Shown here one piece after another: positions 18,341-28,348 of a stretch of 64,000 bases of DNA (its first letter is position 1; each line of letters starts with the position of its first letter). A program made the translations under genes and the position numbers. The DNA comes from Okibacterium sp. HSC-33S16. Lineage in GTDB: Bacteria > Actinomycetota > Actinomycetes > Actinomycetales > Microbacteriaceae. The stretch is from assembly GCF_024171565.1 (NCBI RefSeq), contig NZ_JALJZZ010000001.1, positions 558,001 to 622,000 on the forward strand, written 5' to 3'. The notes beneath the pieces were generated by a model. The model worked only from the letters and a program-made list of their open reading frames with translations, had not been told where the DNA came from and ran no database searches.

Positions 18341-19930
18341 GTGTCAAAACCGGTCGTGTTGATCGCCGAAGAACTCTCCCCAGCGACCGTTGATGCCCTC
18401 GGGCCCGACTTTGACGTCCGGAACGTCGACGGCACAGACCGTCCGGCTCTCCTCGCTGCGCTTGCGGACGCGTCCGCGGTTCTCGTGCGCTCGGCGACCA
18501 AGGTCGACGAGGAAGCCATCGCCGCCGCCCCGAATCTCAAGGTGATCGCGCGTGCCGGCGTCGGACTGGACAACGTCGACATCAAGGCGGCCACCACGGC
18601 CGGCGTCATGGTCGTGAACGCACCGACCTCGAACATCATTTCGGCCGCCGAACTCACCGTTGGCCACATCCTGAGCCTCGCCCGGCACATCCCGCAGGCG
18701 CACAACGCTCTCGCTGCTTCGCAGTGGAAGCGTTCGAAGTACACCGGCACGGAGCTCTACGAGAAGACCATCGGCATCATCGGCCTCGGCCGCATCGGGG
18801 CCCTCATTACGGCGCGACTGCAGGCCTTCGGCACCAACGTCATCGCGTACGACCCCTACGTCACAAGTGCTCGGGCCCAGCAGCTCGGCGTTCAGCTGGT
18901 GACCCTCGACGAGCTCCTCGCTCAGGCTGACTTCATCACCATTCACATGCCGAAGACCCCTGAGACCACCGGGATGATCAGCACCGAACAGCTCGGGCTG
19001 ATGAAGTCGAGCGCATACATCGTCAACGTGGCTCGCGGTGGACTCATCGACGAAGACGCGCTCTACGACGCTCTGGTCTCCGGCACGATTGCCGGCGCTG
19101 GCCTCGACGTGTTCGTCTCGGAGCCGCCCACCGACGAGAAGCTTCTCTCGCTGCCCAACATCATCGTTACCCCGCACCTCGGCGCATCGACCGAAGAAGC
19201 ACAGGAAAAGGCAGGTGTCTCGGTCGCGAAGTCTGTGCGCCTTGCCCTCGGCGGCGAGCTCGTTCCCGACGCGGTCAACGTTGCGGGCGGCGTCATCGAC
19301 CCCTACGTGCGTCCGGGCATTCCGCTCGTCGAGAAGCTGGGCCAGATCTTCGCGTCCTTGACCACCTCGCCGCTCACGAGCGCCGACGTCGAGGTTCACG
19401 GCGAGCTCAACGACTACGACGTGAGCGTGCTCAAGCTGGCTGCCCTCAAGGGCATCTTCACCAACATCGTGAGCGAGACGGTGTCGTACGTCAACGCGCC
19501 GCTGCTTGCGGAGCAGCGCGGCATTGTCGTTCGATTGATCACGGATGCCGAAAGCAACGAATACCGCAACGTCATCACCCTGCGCGGTGCGTTGAGCGAT
19601 GGGTCACAGGTTTCGGTGTCTGGAACGTTGACCGGTACCAAGCAGATTGAGAAGCTCGTCGAGATCAACGGCTATGACGTTGAGGTTCCGATCTCACGCC
19701 ACCACATCGTGATGCTCTACACCGACCGTCCGGGAATTGTCGCGGTCTACGGTCGGCGGTTCGGCGAAGCATCCATCAACATCGCCGGTATGCAGGTCGC
19801 ACGCCGCGAGGCCGGGGGACAGGCGCTCAGCGTTCTGACCGTCGATTCGCCGGTACCCGATGAGATCCTCGAAGCTGTGCGCGCCGACATCGACGCGACG
19901 GTACTTCGTGAGATCGACATCACCGAGTAG
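18341..19930 (+). CDS. serA: D-3-phosphoglycerate dehydrogenase
   Basis: This 529-residue type 1 enzyme performs the first step of serine synthesis. It has a catalytic/NAD-binding part (GIIGLGRIGALITARL, IHMPKTPETTGM, NVARGGLIDEDALYDAL, TPHLGASTEEAQ), an allosteric substrate-binding (ASB) domain, and a C-terminal ACT domain (MLYTDRPGIVAVYGRRFGE) for serine feedback. GTG 18341 was chosen because AAAGGA lies 7 bases before it; an upstream in-frame start at 18320 lacks a site. The length matches mycobacterial SerA. It is followed by a strong bidirectional terminator. Confidence 0.96.
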   Translation: MSKPVVLIAEELSPATVDALGPDFDVRNVDGTDRPALLAALADASAVLVRSATKVDEEAIAAAPNLKVIARAGVGLDNVDIKAATTAGVMVVNAPTSNIISAAELTVGHILSLARHIPQAHNALAASQWKRSKYTGTELYEKTIGIIGLGRIGALITARLQAFGTNVIAYDPYVTSARAQQLGVQLVTLDELLAQADFITIHMPKTPETTGMISTEQLGLMKSSAYIVNVARGGLIDEDALYDALVSGTIAGAGLDVFVSEPPTDEKLLSLPNIIVTPHLGASTEEAQEKAGVSVAKSVRLALGGELVPDAVNVAGGVIDPYVRPGIPLVEKLGQIFASLTTSPLTSADVEVHGELNDYDVSVLKLAALKGIFTNIVSETVSYVNAPLLAEQRGIVVRLITDAESNEYRNVITLRGALSDGSQVSVSGTLTGTKQIEKLVEINGYDVEVPISRHHIVMLYTDRPGIVAVYGRRFGEASINIAGMQVARREAGGQALSVLTVDSPVPDEILEAVRADIDATVLREIDITE

Positions 19931-19936
19931 CTACAC

Positions 19937-19984
19937 GCACAGACAAAGGGAGGGCAACCGCGGTTGCCCTCCCTTTGTCTGTGC
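19937..19984. terminator. Bidirectional terminator (48-base perfect palindrome)
   Basis: The sequence from 19937 to 19984 is a perfect 24+24 inverted repeat with no interruption. The central CCGCGG would form the loop. The arms contain ACAAAGGGAGGG and CCCTCCCTTTGT, giving a short T-rich edge on both strands. It lies between convergent serA and the DUF6458-like gene and should terminate both. Confidence 0.88.
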
Positions 19985-19987
19985 CGG

Positions 19988-20236
19988 CTAGAGCGTGTCG
20001 TTGCGCTCCGCGGTGTCAATGCGTCCGCCGGTGGCGGGGTCGACGGTACTGCGGTTGGTGACGACCGAGCGACGCTTGCGGGTCATCAGCGCGAGGCCGA
20101 CGATGAAGACGACGAGCCCTGCGCCCATCAGGATGTAACCAATGAGGTCGAGGTCGACCCACTCGACCGATACGTTGACGGCAAAGGTGAGAATCGCGCC
20201 AACCGCGATCAGGAAGATTCCCAAACCAATACTCAT
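19988..20236 (-). CDS. Small membrane protein, DUF6458-like
   Basis: An 82-residue protein beginning MSIGLGIFLIAVGAILTFAV with two hydrophobic helices (residues 2-22 and 31-50, LIGYILMGAGLVVFIVGLAL) and a basic, polar C-terminus (RKRRSVVTNRSTVDPATGG). This arrangement is typical of the small actinobacterial DUF6458 family of unknown function. It is convergent with serA. Confidence 0.78.
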   Translation of the reverse strand: MSIGLGIFLIAVGAILTFAVNVSVEWVDLDLIGYILMGAGLVVFIVGLALMTRKRRSVVTNRSTVDPATGGRIDTAERNDTL

Positions 20237-20322
20237 GGTGCTGCTCCTCTAATCGGAGGATCCGCGGTGGATCCACTCACGACCGATCGAAACCGGTCTG
20301 CCGACACAGTACTGGCGGAGGA

Positions 20323-20880
20323 TTAATCCACGCTAGGGGTGGAGAATCGGTCGAGAACTGTGAGAAGGCTGTCGATGCCCTCGGCAGACACGTCGGCGGG
20401 GTCGGGCGTTCCCATGCCGCGCATGGCCGAGTTGAAATAGAGGCCGTCGCTCACAAGTACGATGGCGCGGGCCGTGGCCGGGTCGCCAACCGCCTCGGTG
20501 ATCACTGCCAGCCATTGGCTCCGGATGCTTGCGAGGGCTTCGCCAGCGCGAGCGTCTGCCGCCTGAGCGAGGCGCGAAGTGGCGATGAGGGCGCGGTCGA
20601 GCGGGCTTGATGCGTCGATCGAGGTGCGGATGAGGTAGTCGACCGGTCCAGCCGGGGCCGCCATCATCAGCACCAGGTCCTCGTCGGTGAGCCGGTGCAG
20701 CCGCTCCACCAACCCGGAGGAGAGGGCCTCCTTCGAGCCGAAGTGGTAGAGCAGGCCGCCCTTTGAGACGCCGGCGCGGGAGGCGACCGCCTCGAGAGTG
20801 GCACCTCGCTCACCCAGTTCAAGGAGGAGGTCTTCATAGGCGATCAGGATGCGCTCCTGGGTCGAAGCGGCCCGCGGCAT
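20323..20880 (-). CDS. TetR family transcriptional regulator
   Basis: This 185-residue protein has an N-terminal TetR helix-turn-helix (residues 6-55, ERILIAYEDLLLELGERGAT then VASRAGVSKGGLLYHFGSKEAL) and a ligand-binding helical C-terminal domain. ATG 20880 was chosen because GGAG lies 8 bases upstream and the HTH starts at the family-typical distance; the longer open frame would cross the operator. It is divergent from the MFS transporter at 20985, with a palindromic operator between them, so it almost certainly represses that pump. Confidence 0.9.
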   Translation of the reverse strand: MPRAASTQERILIAYEDLLLELGERGATLEAVASRAGVSKGGLLYHFGSKEALSSGLVERLHRLTDEDLVLMMAAPAGPVDYLIRTSIDASSPLDRALIATSRLAQAADARAGEALASIRSQWLAVITEAVGDPATARAIVLVSDGLYFNSAMRGMGTPDPADVSAEGIDSLLTVLDRFSTPSVD

Positions 20881-20918
20881 TCGCTCATCTCCGTGTTCAT
20901 GGTTCGAGGTCACTTGTT

Positions 20919-20944
20919 CACTGTACCGTCCAGCCGGTACAGTG
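20919..20944. promoter_or_regulatory. TetR operator between regulator and MFS gene
   Basis: A perfect inverted repeat with 10-base arms (CACTGTACCG / CGGTACAGTG) and a 6-base spacer TCCAGC. It overlaps a probable promoter for the transporter: -35 TTGTTC (20914-20919), 18 bases, -10 TACAGT (20938-20943). Binding would block transcription of the pump and probably also of the regulator. Confidence 0.85.
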
Positions 20945-20984
20945 GTCGAGGCGCACGCCATATTTGTGAAGGGAAAATTCCGCA

Positions 20985-22532
20985 ATGACCACGTCACTTC
21001 CGACGCAACAGGCCTCCGTTTCGGAGAGAGTCGGGGCACGTGGATGGTGGGCTCTTGCCGTACTGATGTTGCCCGTGCTGCTCGTTTCCGTGGACAACAC
21101 GGTCCTGAATTTCGCGTTGCCCGCCATTTCGGAAGATCTGACGCCGAGCGGAACGCAACTGCTCTGGATGATCGACATCTACCCGCTCGTGCTCGCTGGA
21201 CTGCTCGTTTCGATGGGGAGCCTGGGGGACCGGATCGGGCGTCGGCGGCTGCTCCTCATCGGTTCGGCGGGTTTCGGCGTCGTGTCGCTCATCGCGGCCT
21301 TCGCGCCCACAATTGAGTTGCTGATCACGGCGCGGGCCATCCTGGGGTTCTTCGGCGCGATGCTGATGCCGTCGACGCTGTCGCTCATCCGCAACATCTT
21401 CACCGACCGAGACCAGCGCCGGCTTGCGATTGCGGTGTGGGCGAGCGGATTCGCCGCCGGGAGTGCGCTCGGGCCCATCATCGGTGGGCTGCTGCTCGAG
21501 CAGCTCTGGTGGGGCTCCGTCTTCCTCATCGCGGTGCCCGTGCTGCTGCCGCTGCTCGTTTTCGCCCCAGTGCTCGTGCCCGAATCCCGTGACCCGAACC
21601 CCGGCCGCCTTGACCCAGTGAGCATTGTGCTGTCGCTTGGCACGATGCTGCCGCTGGTGTACGGCATCAAGCACGCTGCGACAGAGGGGCTCGACGTTCT
21701 GGCGGTGGCCTGCATTGCCGCTGGCGTTGTCGCCGGGGTGCTCTTTGTGCGTCGGCAGTTCCGGGTTGAGTCGCCGATGCTCGATATGGCACTGTTCCGG
21801 ATTCCGCAGTTCAGCGGCGCGATTGTGGTGAACCTGTTCAGCGTCATCGCCCTCGTCGGTGGATTGTTCTTCGTCACGCAGCACCTGCAACTCGTGCTCG
21901 GACTGTCGCCCCTCGCTGCCGGATTCGCGCTCGTTCCGGGCCTGCTGACGATGATCGTTGCCGGGCTGGTCATCGTGCCGATCGCGGCGCGCGTTCGGCC
22001 CACCATCGTGATTCCGGTGGCCCTTGCTTTCTCGGCCCTGGGCTACGGGGCTATTGCCCTCACCGGCGGCGACGTCTCCGCGAACGGCATAGCCCTGTGC
22101 TTTGTGGCACTCGGCTTGGGAATCGGTTCGGCAGAGACCGTCTCGAATGAGCTCGTCCTCGCCCATGCGCCCGCCGCCAAAGCGGGAGCAGCGTCTGCCG
22201 TCTCGGAGACGGCGTACGAACTGGGTGCTGTGCTCGGAACGGCGACGCTCGGTACCATCCTGACGGCGTCGTACCGAAACGCGGTCGTCGTGCCCGACGG
22301 CCTCACCGGCGAGCAGTCGCGAGCGGCGGCCGAGACACTCGGGGGAGCGGTGGCGGTTGCAGCCGAACTGCCGGCTGAGATCGGAGCGCGACTGCTCGAC
22401 TCAGCCAGGGTTGCGTTCGACAGCGGGGTTGGCCTGGCCGCTTGGGTCGGTTTCGCACTCATCGTCGCCGCCGGCGTGGTCGGTGCACTCTCGCTCCGCA
22501 ACGTGCGGGGGAGCGGCGAGGCGGCGCAGTAG
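20985..22532 (+). CDS. MFS transporter, DHA2 (14-TMS) drug efflux family
   Basis: This 515-residue protein has about 14 hydrophobic helices. Motif A is GSLGDRIGRRRLLLIGS (residues about 78-94), motif C-like sequences GFAAGSALGPIIGG follow in TM5, and the N-terminal LLVSVDNTVLNFALPAISEDL is characteristic of the EmrB/QacA family. It probably exports toxic compounds using the proton gradient. It is controlled by the adjacent divergent TetR regulator. The ribosome-binding site is AAGGGAAAA. Confidence 0.93.
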   Translation: MTTSLPTQQASVSERVGARGWWALAVLMLPVLLVSVDNTVLNFALPAISEDLTPSGTQLLWMIDIYPLVLAGLLVSMGSLGDRIGRRRLLLIGSAGFGVVSLIAAFAPTIELLITARAILGFFGAMLMPSTLSLIRNIFTDRDQRRLAIAVWASGFAAGSALGPIIGGLLLEQLWWGSVFLIAVPVLLPLLVFAPVLVPESRDPNPGRLDPVSIVLSLGTMLPLVYGIKHAATEGLDVLAVACIAAGVVAGVLFVRRQFRVESPMLDMALFRIPQFSGAIVVNLFSVIALVGGLFFVTQHLQLVLGLSPLAAGFALVPGLLTMIVAGLVIVPIAARVRPTIVIPVALAFSALGYGAIALTGGDVSANGIALCFVALGLGIGSAETVSNELVLAHAPAAKAGAASAVSETAYELGAVLGTATLGTILTASYRNAVVVPDGLTGEQSRAAAETLGGAVAVAAELPAEIGARLLDSARVAFDSGVGLAAWVGFALIVAAGVVGALSLRNVRGSGEAAQ

Positions 22533-22577
22533 GCTGGAACACAGTCATCCTTGTCCTTTCGCACCCATGGAGCGCAC

Positions 22578-23633
22578 ATGCCCGGTCCCGTCAAGCTTGC
22601 AGTCATTCCGGGAGATGGGATCGGACCGGAGGTCGTCGCTGAAGCGATCAAGGTGCTGGATGCTGTCACGGCGGCGAGTGGGACAACCTTTGAGAAGACG
22701 TGGTTCTCTCTCGGTGCTGGCCGGTTCCTCGAGACCGGGGACGTTCTCACCGACGACGACCTCGCGAGCATCGCGTCGCACGACGCCATCCTTCTCGGTG
22801 CCGTGGGCGGTGTCCCGGGTGACCCCCGACTGAGAAACGCCAACATTGAGCGCGGGCTCCTGCTGCGGTTGCGCTTTTCCCTCGACCACTACGTCAACCT
22901 GCGGCCCACGCGGGTGTATCCCGGCGTTCCCAGTCCGCTCGCGAACGCCGGCGATGTTGACTTCGTCGTGGTTCGTGAGGGCACCGAGGGGCCGTACGTC
23001 GGTAACGGTGGAGTGATCCGCCAGGGGACGCCTCATGAAGTGGCCAATGAGGTATCCGTGAACACCGCATTCGGTGTGGAGCGTGTCGTGCGGTTCGCTT
23101 TCGCGCAGGCGGCCCAACGGCGAAACAAACTCACGCTCGTCCACAAGACGAACGTGCTGACCTTCGCTGGCGGCATGTGGCAGCGCATCGTGAACGAGGT
23201 TGCCGTGGAGTTCCCGACGGTCACCGTTGACTATCTGCACGTGGACGCCGCGACGATCTTCATGGTGACGGACCCTGCTAGATTTGACGTGATCGTCACA
23301 GACAACCTCTTCGGCGACATCATTACAGACCTGGCCGGCGCAATCAGCGGTGGTATCGGGCTGGCGGCCTCGGGAAACATTAACCCGGATGGCGCCTTCC
23401 CGAGTATGTTCGAGCCGGTCCACGGTTCAGCCCCCGATATTGCGGGACAGCAGAAAGCGGACCCGACCGCCGCCATCCTCAGCGTCGCGCTCCTGCTCGA
23501 GCACCTGGGCCTCGTTGACGAATCAGCGGCGGTAACGACAGCCGTGACCGCAGACATTGCCGGTCGGGATTCCCGCGCACGCAGCACCTCGGAAATCGGG
23601 GATGCGATCGCTCGCGCTCTCGGCGCACACTAG
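22578..23633 (+). CDS. leuB: 3-isopropylmalate dehydrogenase
   Basis: This 351-residue enzyme oxidatively decarboxylates 3-isopropylmalate in leucine synthesis. It shows [20 protein letters not shown] at the N-terminus, the actinobacterial short motif [23 protein letters not shown] and the signature [26 protein letters not shown] (in two halves). ATG 22578 is preceded by GGAG; an upstream in-frame codon at 22551 is not supported. It is followed by ilvE 44 bases later, so the two form a unit separate from leuCD (57.5 kb). Confidence 0.96.
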   Translation: MPGPVKLAVIPGDGIGPEVVAEAIKVLDAVTAASGTTFEKTWFSLGAGRFLETGDVLTDDDLASIASHDAILLGAVGGVPGDPRLRNANIERGLLLRLRFSLDHYVNLRPTRVYPGVPSPLANAGDVDFVVVREGTEGPYVGNGGVIRQGTPHEVANEVSVNTAFGVERVVRFAFAQAAQRRNKLTLVHKTNVLTFAGGMWQRIVNEVAVEFPTVTVDYLHVDAATIFMVTDPARFDVIVTDNLFGDIITDLAGAISGGIGLAASGNINPDGAFPSMFEPVHGSAPDIAGQQKADPTAAILSVALLLEHLGLVDESAAVTTAVTADIAGRDSRARSTSEIGDAIARALGAH

Positions 23634-23677
23634 ACAAAACGCAACATTGAGCGTCAGCTCACCGAAGGATCGAAATC

Positions 23678-24799
23678 ATGGCTCTCGCAGCAGACACAGA
23701 AACCGAATACTTCCCGCTCAGCTTTGAGCAGCGGCCGAACGACAGTGTTGTCGCCGAGGCCGAACGCGAAGTCATTCTCGCCAACCCCGGGTTCGGAAAG
23801 CACTTCACCGACCACATGGTCGCCATCGACTGGACCGTCGAGGAGGGGTGGCATGACGCACGGGTGCAGCCGTACGGACCTTTGCAATTGGACCCCGCAG
23901 CATCCGTTCTTCACTACGCCCAAGAAATCTTCGAAGGCCTCAAGGCGTACCGGCATGCCGACGGATCTGTGTGGACCTTCCGCCCGGAGAAGAACGCGGA
24001 ACGGTTCCAGCGATCTGCGCGACGACTCGCGCTTCCTGAGCTGAGCGTCGAGGACTTCATCGAGTCGATCGCCCAACTCGTGCGCACAGACATTAACTGG
24101 GTTCCTGACGGTGACGACACGAGCCTGTACCTCCGACCGTTCATGATCGCCAACGAATCATTCCTCGGTGTGCGTGCGGCACAGCGCGTCGGGTATTACG
24201 TCATCGCGAGCCCGGCTGGCGCCTACTTCTCCGGCGGCGTGAAGCCGGTATCGATTTGGCTTTCCACCACATACAGCCGCGCCAGCCGTGGGGGAACCGG
24301 TGCAGCCAAGTGCGGCGGCAACTACGCGGCATCGTTGCTGCCCCAGCAGGAAGCGGCCGAGAACGGCTGCGCCCAGGTACTCTTCCTGGACGCCGAGTCG
24401 AACAACCGCATTGAAGAGCTTGGCGGCATGAACATTTTCTTCGTCCACAAGGACGGAAAGGTCGTCACGCCGGAACTCACGGGCAGCATCCTCGAAGGCG
24501 TGACTCGAGACAGCATCCTCCAGCTCGTGCGCGACCGCGGCTTCGCGGTTGAAGAGCGCGCCGTCACCATCGACGAATGGCGTGAGGGCGTCGAGTCAGG
24601 AGACATCACCGAGGTGTTCGCGTGCGGTACGGCCGCGGTGATCACCCCAATCGGTGAGCTCAAGAGCCCGGACTTCTCGATCGGAGCGCCCGACGCCGAG
24701 CCGGGAGAGCTCACCCTCAGCATTCGTGAAGAACTGACCGACATCCAGTACGGCCGCCGCGAAGACACCCACGGCTGGCTCTACCGGCTCGACGCTTAA
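23678..24799 (+). CDS. ilvE: Branched-chain amino acid aminotransferase
   Basis: This 373-residue fold-type IV PLP enzyme performs the last transamination for valine, leucine and isoleucine. Visible: [35 protein letters not shown], the PLP lysine in [25 protein letters not shown] and [15 protein letters not shown]. The length matches group II (eukaryote/actinobacteria-like) enzymes. The ribosome-binding site is GAAGGA. It lies downstream of leuB and 18 bases before the FAH-family gene. Confidence 0.96.
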   Translation: MALAADTETEYFPLSFEQRPNDSVVAEAEREVILANPGFGKHFTDHMVAIDWTVEEGWHDARVQPYGPLQLDPAASVLHYAQEIFEGLKAYRHADGSVWTFRPEKNAERFQRSARRLALPELSVEDFIESIAQLVRTDINWVPDGDDTSLYLRPFMIANESFLGVRAAQRVGYYVIASPAGAYFSGGVKPVSIWLSTTYSRASRGGTGAAKCGGNYAASLLPQQEAAENGCAQVLFLDAESNNRIEELGGMNIFFVHKDGKVVTPELTGSILEGVTRDSILQLVRDRGFAVEERAVTIDEWREGVESGDITEVFACGTAAVITPIGELKSPDFSIGAPDAEPGELTLSIREELTDIQYGRREDTHGWLYRLDA

Positions 24800-24817
24800 T
24801 TCGACAGAAGGATCCCT

Positions 24818-25576
24818 GTGAAAATCGCACGCTTCAGCCACGACGGCGCCATCAACTTTGGAATCCTCGACGAGACGGACTTTGTCGTTCTCGCGGGAGA
24901 CCCCATGTTCTCGGGGTTCGAGACCACAGGGGAGCGCGTCCCGCTCGCCGACGCCGTTCTCTTGGCACCGGTGATTCCTCGGTCGAAGGTTGTGTGCGTT
25001 GGTAAGAACTACGCGGACCACGCCAAGGAGATGGGCGGGGAAGCCCCGGAAGAGCCGCTGCTATTCCTCAAGCCCAACACGTCGGTGATCGGGCCGAACG
25101 ACCGCATCGCGCTCCCGTCACTGTCCCGGCAGGTCGAGCACGAGGGCGAGCTGGCCGTCGTTATCGGGTCTGTCGCCAAGAATGTGCGGGCTGAGGACGC
25201 CGACAGTGTCATCTTCGGCTACACCATCGCGAACGACGTCACCGCGCGCGACCTCCAGCGTTCCGACGGTCAGTGGACCCGAGCGAAGGGCTTCGACACC
25301 TTCTGCCCCCTCGGCCCGGTGATCGAGACCGAGTTCAGCTTTGACGGCGCAAGCCTCGAGACCCGGGTGAACGGTGAGGTTCGTCAGAACGCGCCGCTCA
25401 CCGACATGATCCACTCGGTTGCCGAGATCATCGCGTACGCGTCGGCTGTCTTCACCCTTCTCCCTGGTGACGTCATTCTCACCGGTACACCGGCGGGCGT
25501 GGGGCCGATCGTATCGGGCGACGTGGTCGAGGTGGAAATCGGCGGGCTCGGCACTCTGAGGAACGCCGCCGTCTAG
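24818..25576 (+). CDS. Fumarylacetoacetate hydrolase family protein
   Basis: This 252-residue protein has the FAH-family core: CVGKNYADHAKEMGGEAPEE (residues about 66-85), metal ligands in HEGELAVVIG (Glu) and TIANDVTARDLQRSDGQWTRAKGFDTF, and the C-terminal LTGTPAGVGP. Small FAH proteins act as oxaloacetate decarboxylases or acylpyruvate hydrolases. Its place after ilvE and before gltX is common in Actinobacteria. The GTG start is preceded by AGAAGGA. Confidence 0.92.
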   Translation: MKIARFSHDGAINFGILDETDFVVLAGDPMFSGFETTGERVPLADAVLLAPVIPRSKVVCVGKNYADHAKEMGGEAPEEPLLFLKPNTSVIGPNDRIALPSLSRQVEHEGELAVVIGSVAKNVRAEDADSVIFGYTIANDVTARDLQRSDGQWTRAKGFDTFCPLGPVIETEFSFDGASLETRVNGEVRQNAPLTDMIHSVAEIIAYASAVFTLLPGDVILTGTPAGVGPIVSGDVVEVEIGGLGTLRNAAV

Positions 25577-25621
25577 CGTATCCCCGGGGCGCCGGGCGTT
25601 GAGCGACTAGGATTAACCCTG

Positions 25622-27142
25622 ATGTCCAGCGCAACTACACCCCAGTTCTCCACGGCCACCGGCACGGACGTTCGCGTTCGATTTTGCCCTTCCCCGACAG
25701 GTACGCCCCACGTCGGACTGATCCGCACGGCCCTTTTCAACTGGGCATACGCGCGGCACACCGGCGGCAAATTGATCTTCCGTATCGAAGACACCGACGC
25801 GGCGCGAGACAGTGAAGAGAGCTACCAGCAGATCCTCGACGCACTGCGTTGGCTCGAGCTTGACTGGGACGAGGGTGAGGGAGTCGGCGGAGACCAGGGT
25901 CCGTACCGCCAGTCGCAGCGTTTCGACATCTACTCCGATGTGATCGAGCGGCTCAAGGATGCCGGTCATGTCTACGAGAGCTTCTCGAACGCCGAGGAGA
26001 TCGACGCCCGCAACACGGCTGCCGGTCGCCCCAAGCAGTTCGGATACGACAACTTCGACCGCGACCTCACCGAGGAGCAGAAGGAGGCCTTCCGCGCCGA
26101 AGGTCGTTCACCAGCACTTCGCCTCCGCGTGCCCGACTCCGACCTGAGCTTTGACGACCTTGTCCGTGGTGAGATCACCTTCCCGGCCGGTTCCTTCACG
26201 GACTTTGTCGTCGTGCGTCCGAACGGGCAGCCGCTGTACCCCTTCGTGAACCCGGTCGACGACGCTCTGATGGGTATCACCCACGTCCTCCGCGGCGAAG
26301 ACCTCCTGCCATCGACCCCCCGACAGATCGCGCTCTATCACGCGCTCATCGACATCGGACTGACCACGTTCGTGCCGCGCTTCGGTCACCTTCCCTACGT
26401 CATGGGTGAGGGCAACAAAAAACTCTCCAAGCGTGACCCCGAGTCGAACCTGTTCCACCACAAAGACCGTGGTTTCATCCCTGAAGGACTCGTCAACTAC
26501 CTCGCACTACTCGGGTGGGGTCTCTCGGCTGACCGCGATGTGTTTTCGCTCGACGAAATGGTCGCAGCGTTCGATGTTGTCGACGTCAACCCGAGCCCTG
26601 CGCGCTTCGACCTGAAAAAGGCGGAGTCGATCAACGGCGACCACATTCGTTTGCTGGCCGCTGACGACTTCGCAGAACGCACCATTCCGTACCTGGTGGA
26701 TGCGGGCATCCTCACCGAACCGCTCACCGACGACCAGCGCCGCATCCTTGCCGAAGCGGCCCCGCTGGTTCAGGAACGCATCGCCTTGCTCGGCGAAGCT
26801 CCCGGAATGCTCGGATTCCTATTCACGGATGCCACGGGCTTCGTTTATCAGGACGACGCGCTGAAAAGCCTTCCGCAGAATGCCACCGAGGTGCTCGATG
26901 CGTCGCTCACCGCTCTCGCCGACATCAACGATGCTGACTGGAATGCGACAAACATCCAGGGCGCACTCGCTGCGACGCTGATCGAAGGGCTGGGGCTCAA
27001 GCCCCGCATTGCCTATGGCCCCCTCCGCGTCGCCGTCTCGGGCCGCCGGGTGTCCCCGCCGTTGTTCGAGTCCATGCACATCCTCGGCAAGGCTGACGCT
27101 CTCGCACGCCTCGAGCGACTGAAGACCCACCTCGCGTCGTGA
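25622..27142 (+). CDS. gltX: Glutamyl-tRNA synthetase
   Basis: This 506-residue class I synthetase has the HIGH-type motif [10 protein letters not shown] (residues about 21-30) and the KMSKS-type motif KKLSKRD (about 267). In Actinobacteria, which lack GlnRS, GltX also mischarges tRNA-Gln for the GatCAB amidotransferase; a tRNA-Gln gene lies 1 kb downstream. Its stop overlaps the GTG of the next gene by four bases. Confidence 0.97.
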   Translation: MSSATTPQFSTATGTDVRVRFCPSPTGTPHVGLIRTALFNWAYARHTGGKLIFRIEDTDAARDSEESYQQILDALRWLELDWDEGEGVGGDQGPYRQSQRFDIYSDVIERLKDAGHVYESFSNAEEIDARNTAAGRPKQFGYDNFDRDLTEEQKEAFRAEGRSPALRLRVPDSDLSFDDLVRGEITFPAGSFTDFVVVRPNGQPLYPFVNPVDDALMGITHVLRGEDLLPSTPRQIALYHALIDIGLTTFVPRFGHLPYVMGEGNKKLSKRDPESNLFHHKDRGFIPEGLVNYLALLGWGLSADRDVFSLDEMVAAFDVVDVNPSPARFDLKKAESINGDHIRLLAADDFAERTIPYLVDAGILTEPLTDDQRRILAEAAPLVQERIALLGEAPGMLGFLFTDATGFVYQDDALKSLPQNATEVLDASLTALADINDADWNATNIQGALAATLIEGLGLKPRIAYGPLRVAVSGRRVSPPLFESMHILGKADALARLERLKTHLAS

Positions 27143-28047
27143 GCGAGACCTTCGACGTCGTCGTGATCGGCGGTGGGCCTGCCGGGCTCTCCGCCGCGCT
27201 GAACCTCGTGCGCGCTCGCAAGCGGGTGCTCCTCCTCGACGGAAACCGCCCGCGTAACGCGGCCACACTGTTTTCACACGGGTTTCTCACCCGTGACGGT
27301 GTCTCACCGCTCGAGTTGCGCAAGATCGGGCGTGAGGAAGTCGCCGGGTATGCCAACGCCGACGTGCAGTTCGCCCGCGTCACGCGGGTGACTGCACACG
27401 ACGACGGATTCCGGGTCGAGGCCGAGGGCATCCGCGGCTCGGCTGATCGCGACGTGGTGACGCGTCGCGTGCTCGTCGCGACCGGGCTCACCGAAACGCT
27501 GCCGGCGATTGGCAACATGCGTGCCTACTACGGCACCGCTCTGCACAGCTGCTTCGAGTGCGACGGTTACGAAAAGGTGGGGGAGGAGCTCGCCATCATT
27601 GGCGAGAGCGACGATCTGTACGAACGCGCACTTCTCGCAACGGTCTGGTCAGACGACGTGATCGTCTTCACGAACGGTGTGGGGATCGTGTCAGATTCCG
27701 ATGAGCGGATGCTTTCGGATCGCAATATTCCCGTCGAACGTCGCGAGGTGGCTGAGTTCGTCGGAGACCGCGGGCAGCTCAGCGGACTGAAGCTCGTCGA
27801 TGGAACGATCGTTCCTCGCACAGCGGGGTTCGTGCGGCCGCTCTGGCACGCGACTCACTCCTACCTGGACGCCCTCCAGCCGCGAACTGACGAGCTGGGA
27901 CTCCTTCTCGTGGATCAGGGTGGCCGGACGAATGTCCCGGGCTTATATGCCGCTGGAGACATCACTCCACCAGGACCGGAGCAGCTCATCGTCGCCGCAG
28001 GCGCCGGTGCGCGGGTCTCGGCTGCCATCGTGCGTGACTCAATTTGA
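27139..28047 (+). CDS. Thioredoxin-reductase-like NAD(P)/FAD oxidoreductase
   Basis: This 302-residue flavoprotein has the FAD-binding [20 protein letters not shown] at the N-terminus, a redox-type CFEC motif ([10 protein letters not shown], residues about 136-145), and [21 protein letters not shown] at the C-terminus. It belongs to the low-molecular-weight thioredoxin reductase fold, but the second Rossmann motif ([15 protein letters not shown]) departs from GGGDSA, so it may use another partner than thioredoxin/NADPH. GTG 27139 overlaps the gltX stop. Confidence 0.88.
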   Translation: MSETFDVVVIGGGPAGLSAALNLVRARKRVLLLDGNRPRNAATLFSHGFLTRDGVSPLELRKIGREEVAGYANADVQFARVTRVTAHDDGFRVEAEGIRGSADRDVVTRRVLVATGLTETLPAIGNMRAYYGTALHSCFECDGYEKVGEELAIIGESDDLYERALLATVWSDDVIVFTNGVGIVSDSDERMLSDRNIPVERREVAEFVGDRGQLSGLKLVDGTIVPRTAGFVRPLWHATHSYLDALQPRTDELGLLLVDQGGRTNVPGLYAAGDITPPGPEQLIVAAGAGARVSAAIVRDSI

Positions 28048-28072
28048 GAGTGGGTCGCGGTTAGGCTACAGT
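28044..28072 (+). promoter_or_regulatory. Promoter of tRNA-Gln
   Basis: A -35 box TTGAGA (28044-28049), a 17-base spacer and a -10 box TACAGT (28067-28072) predict a start near 28080, giving a leader of about 27 bases before the tRNA. The -35 overlaps the stop codon of the preceding gene. The 13-mer GGCTACAGTTGAC containing the -10 recurs before the TerC riboswitch at 56262. Confidence 0.6.
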
Positions 28073-28106
28073 TGACTCTCGGCCGGGGGTAATACCTAAA
28101 GGCCCT

Positions 28107-28178
28107 TGGGGTATGGTGTAATTGGCAACACGGATGATTCTGGTTCATTTGTTCTTGGTTCGAGTCCAGGTACCCCAG
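28107..28178 (+). tRNA. tRNA-Gln (anticodon CTG)
   Basis: A 72-base cloverleaf: acceptor TGGGGTA/TACCCCA, D-arm GTGT...ACAC, anticodon stem GATGA/TCATT with loop TTCTGGT (anticodon CTG), T-arm CTTGG-TTCGAGT-CCAGG and discriminator G28178. CCA is not encoded. Confidence 0.96.
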
Positions 28179-28185
28179 CAGTAAG

Positions 28186-28210
28186 ACCCTCGCTTCGGCG
28201 GGGGTTTTTT
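28186..28210 (+). terminator. Terminator after tRNA-Gln
   Basis: ACCCTCGC / GCGGGGGT stem with a TTCG tetraloop (28186-28205), followed by TTTTT. It lies 7 bases after the tRNA. Confidence 0.92.
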
Positions 28211-28348
28211 GTTTCGCCGTCGTTGGCGCCTCCCACGTTTTTGCTTGCCTCGTCACCGCTTCGTGGCCTGTACGAGAGTGCCTTGGATACCGGGGCAATC
28301 GCCGGCGCCCACCTGATGCATCAGGGCTCGCCAGTCTCAGGGGCGAGA

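Noticed and set aside
20994-22166. Open frame of 390 codons opposite the MFS transporter
   Set aside because: The translation is rich in Arg, His, Glu and Gln with no domain, as expected for the antisense of a membrane protein gene.
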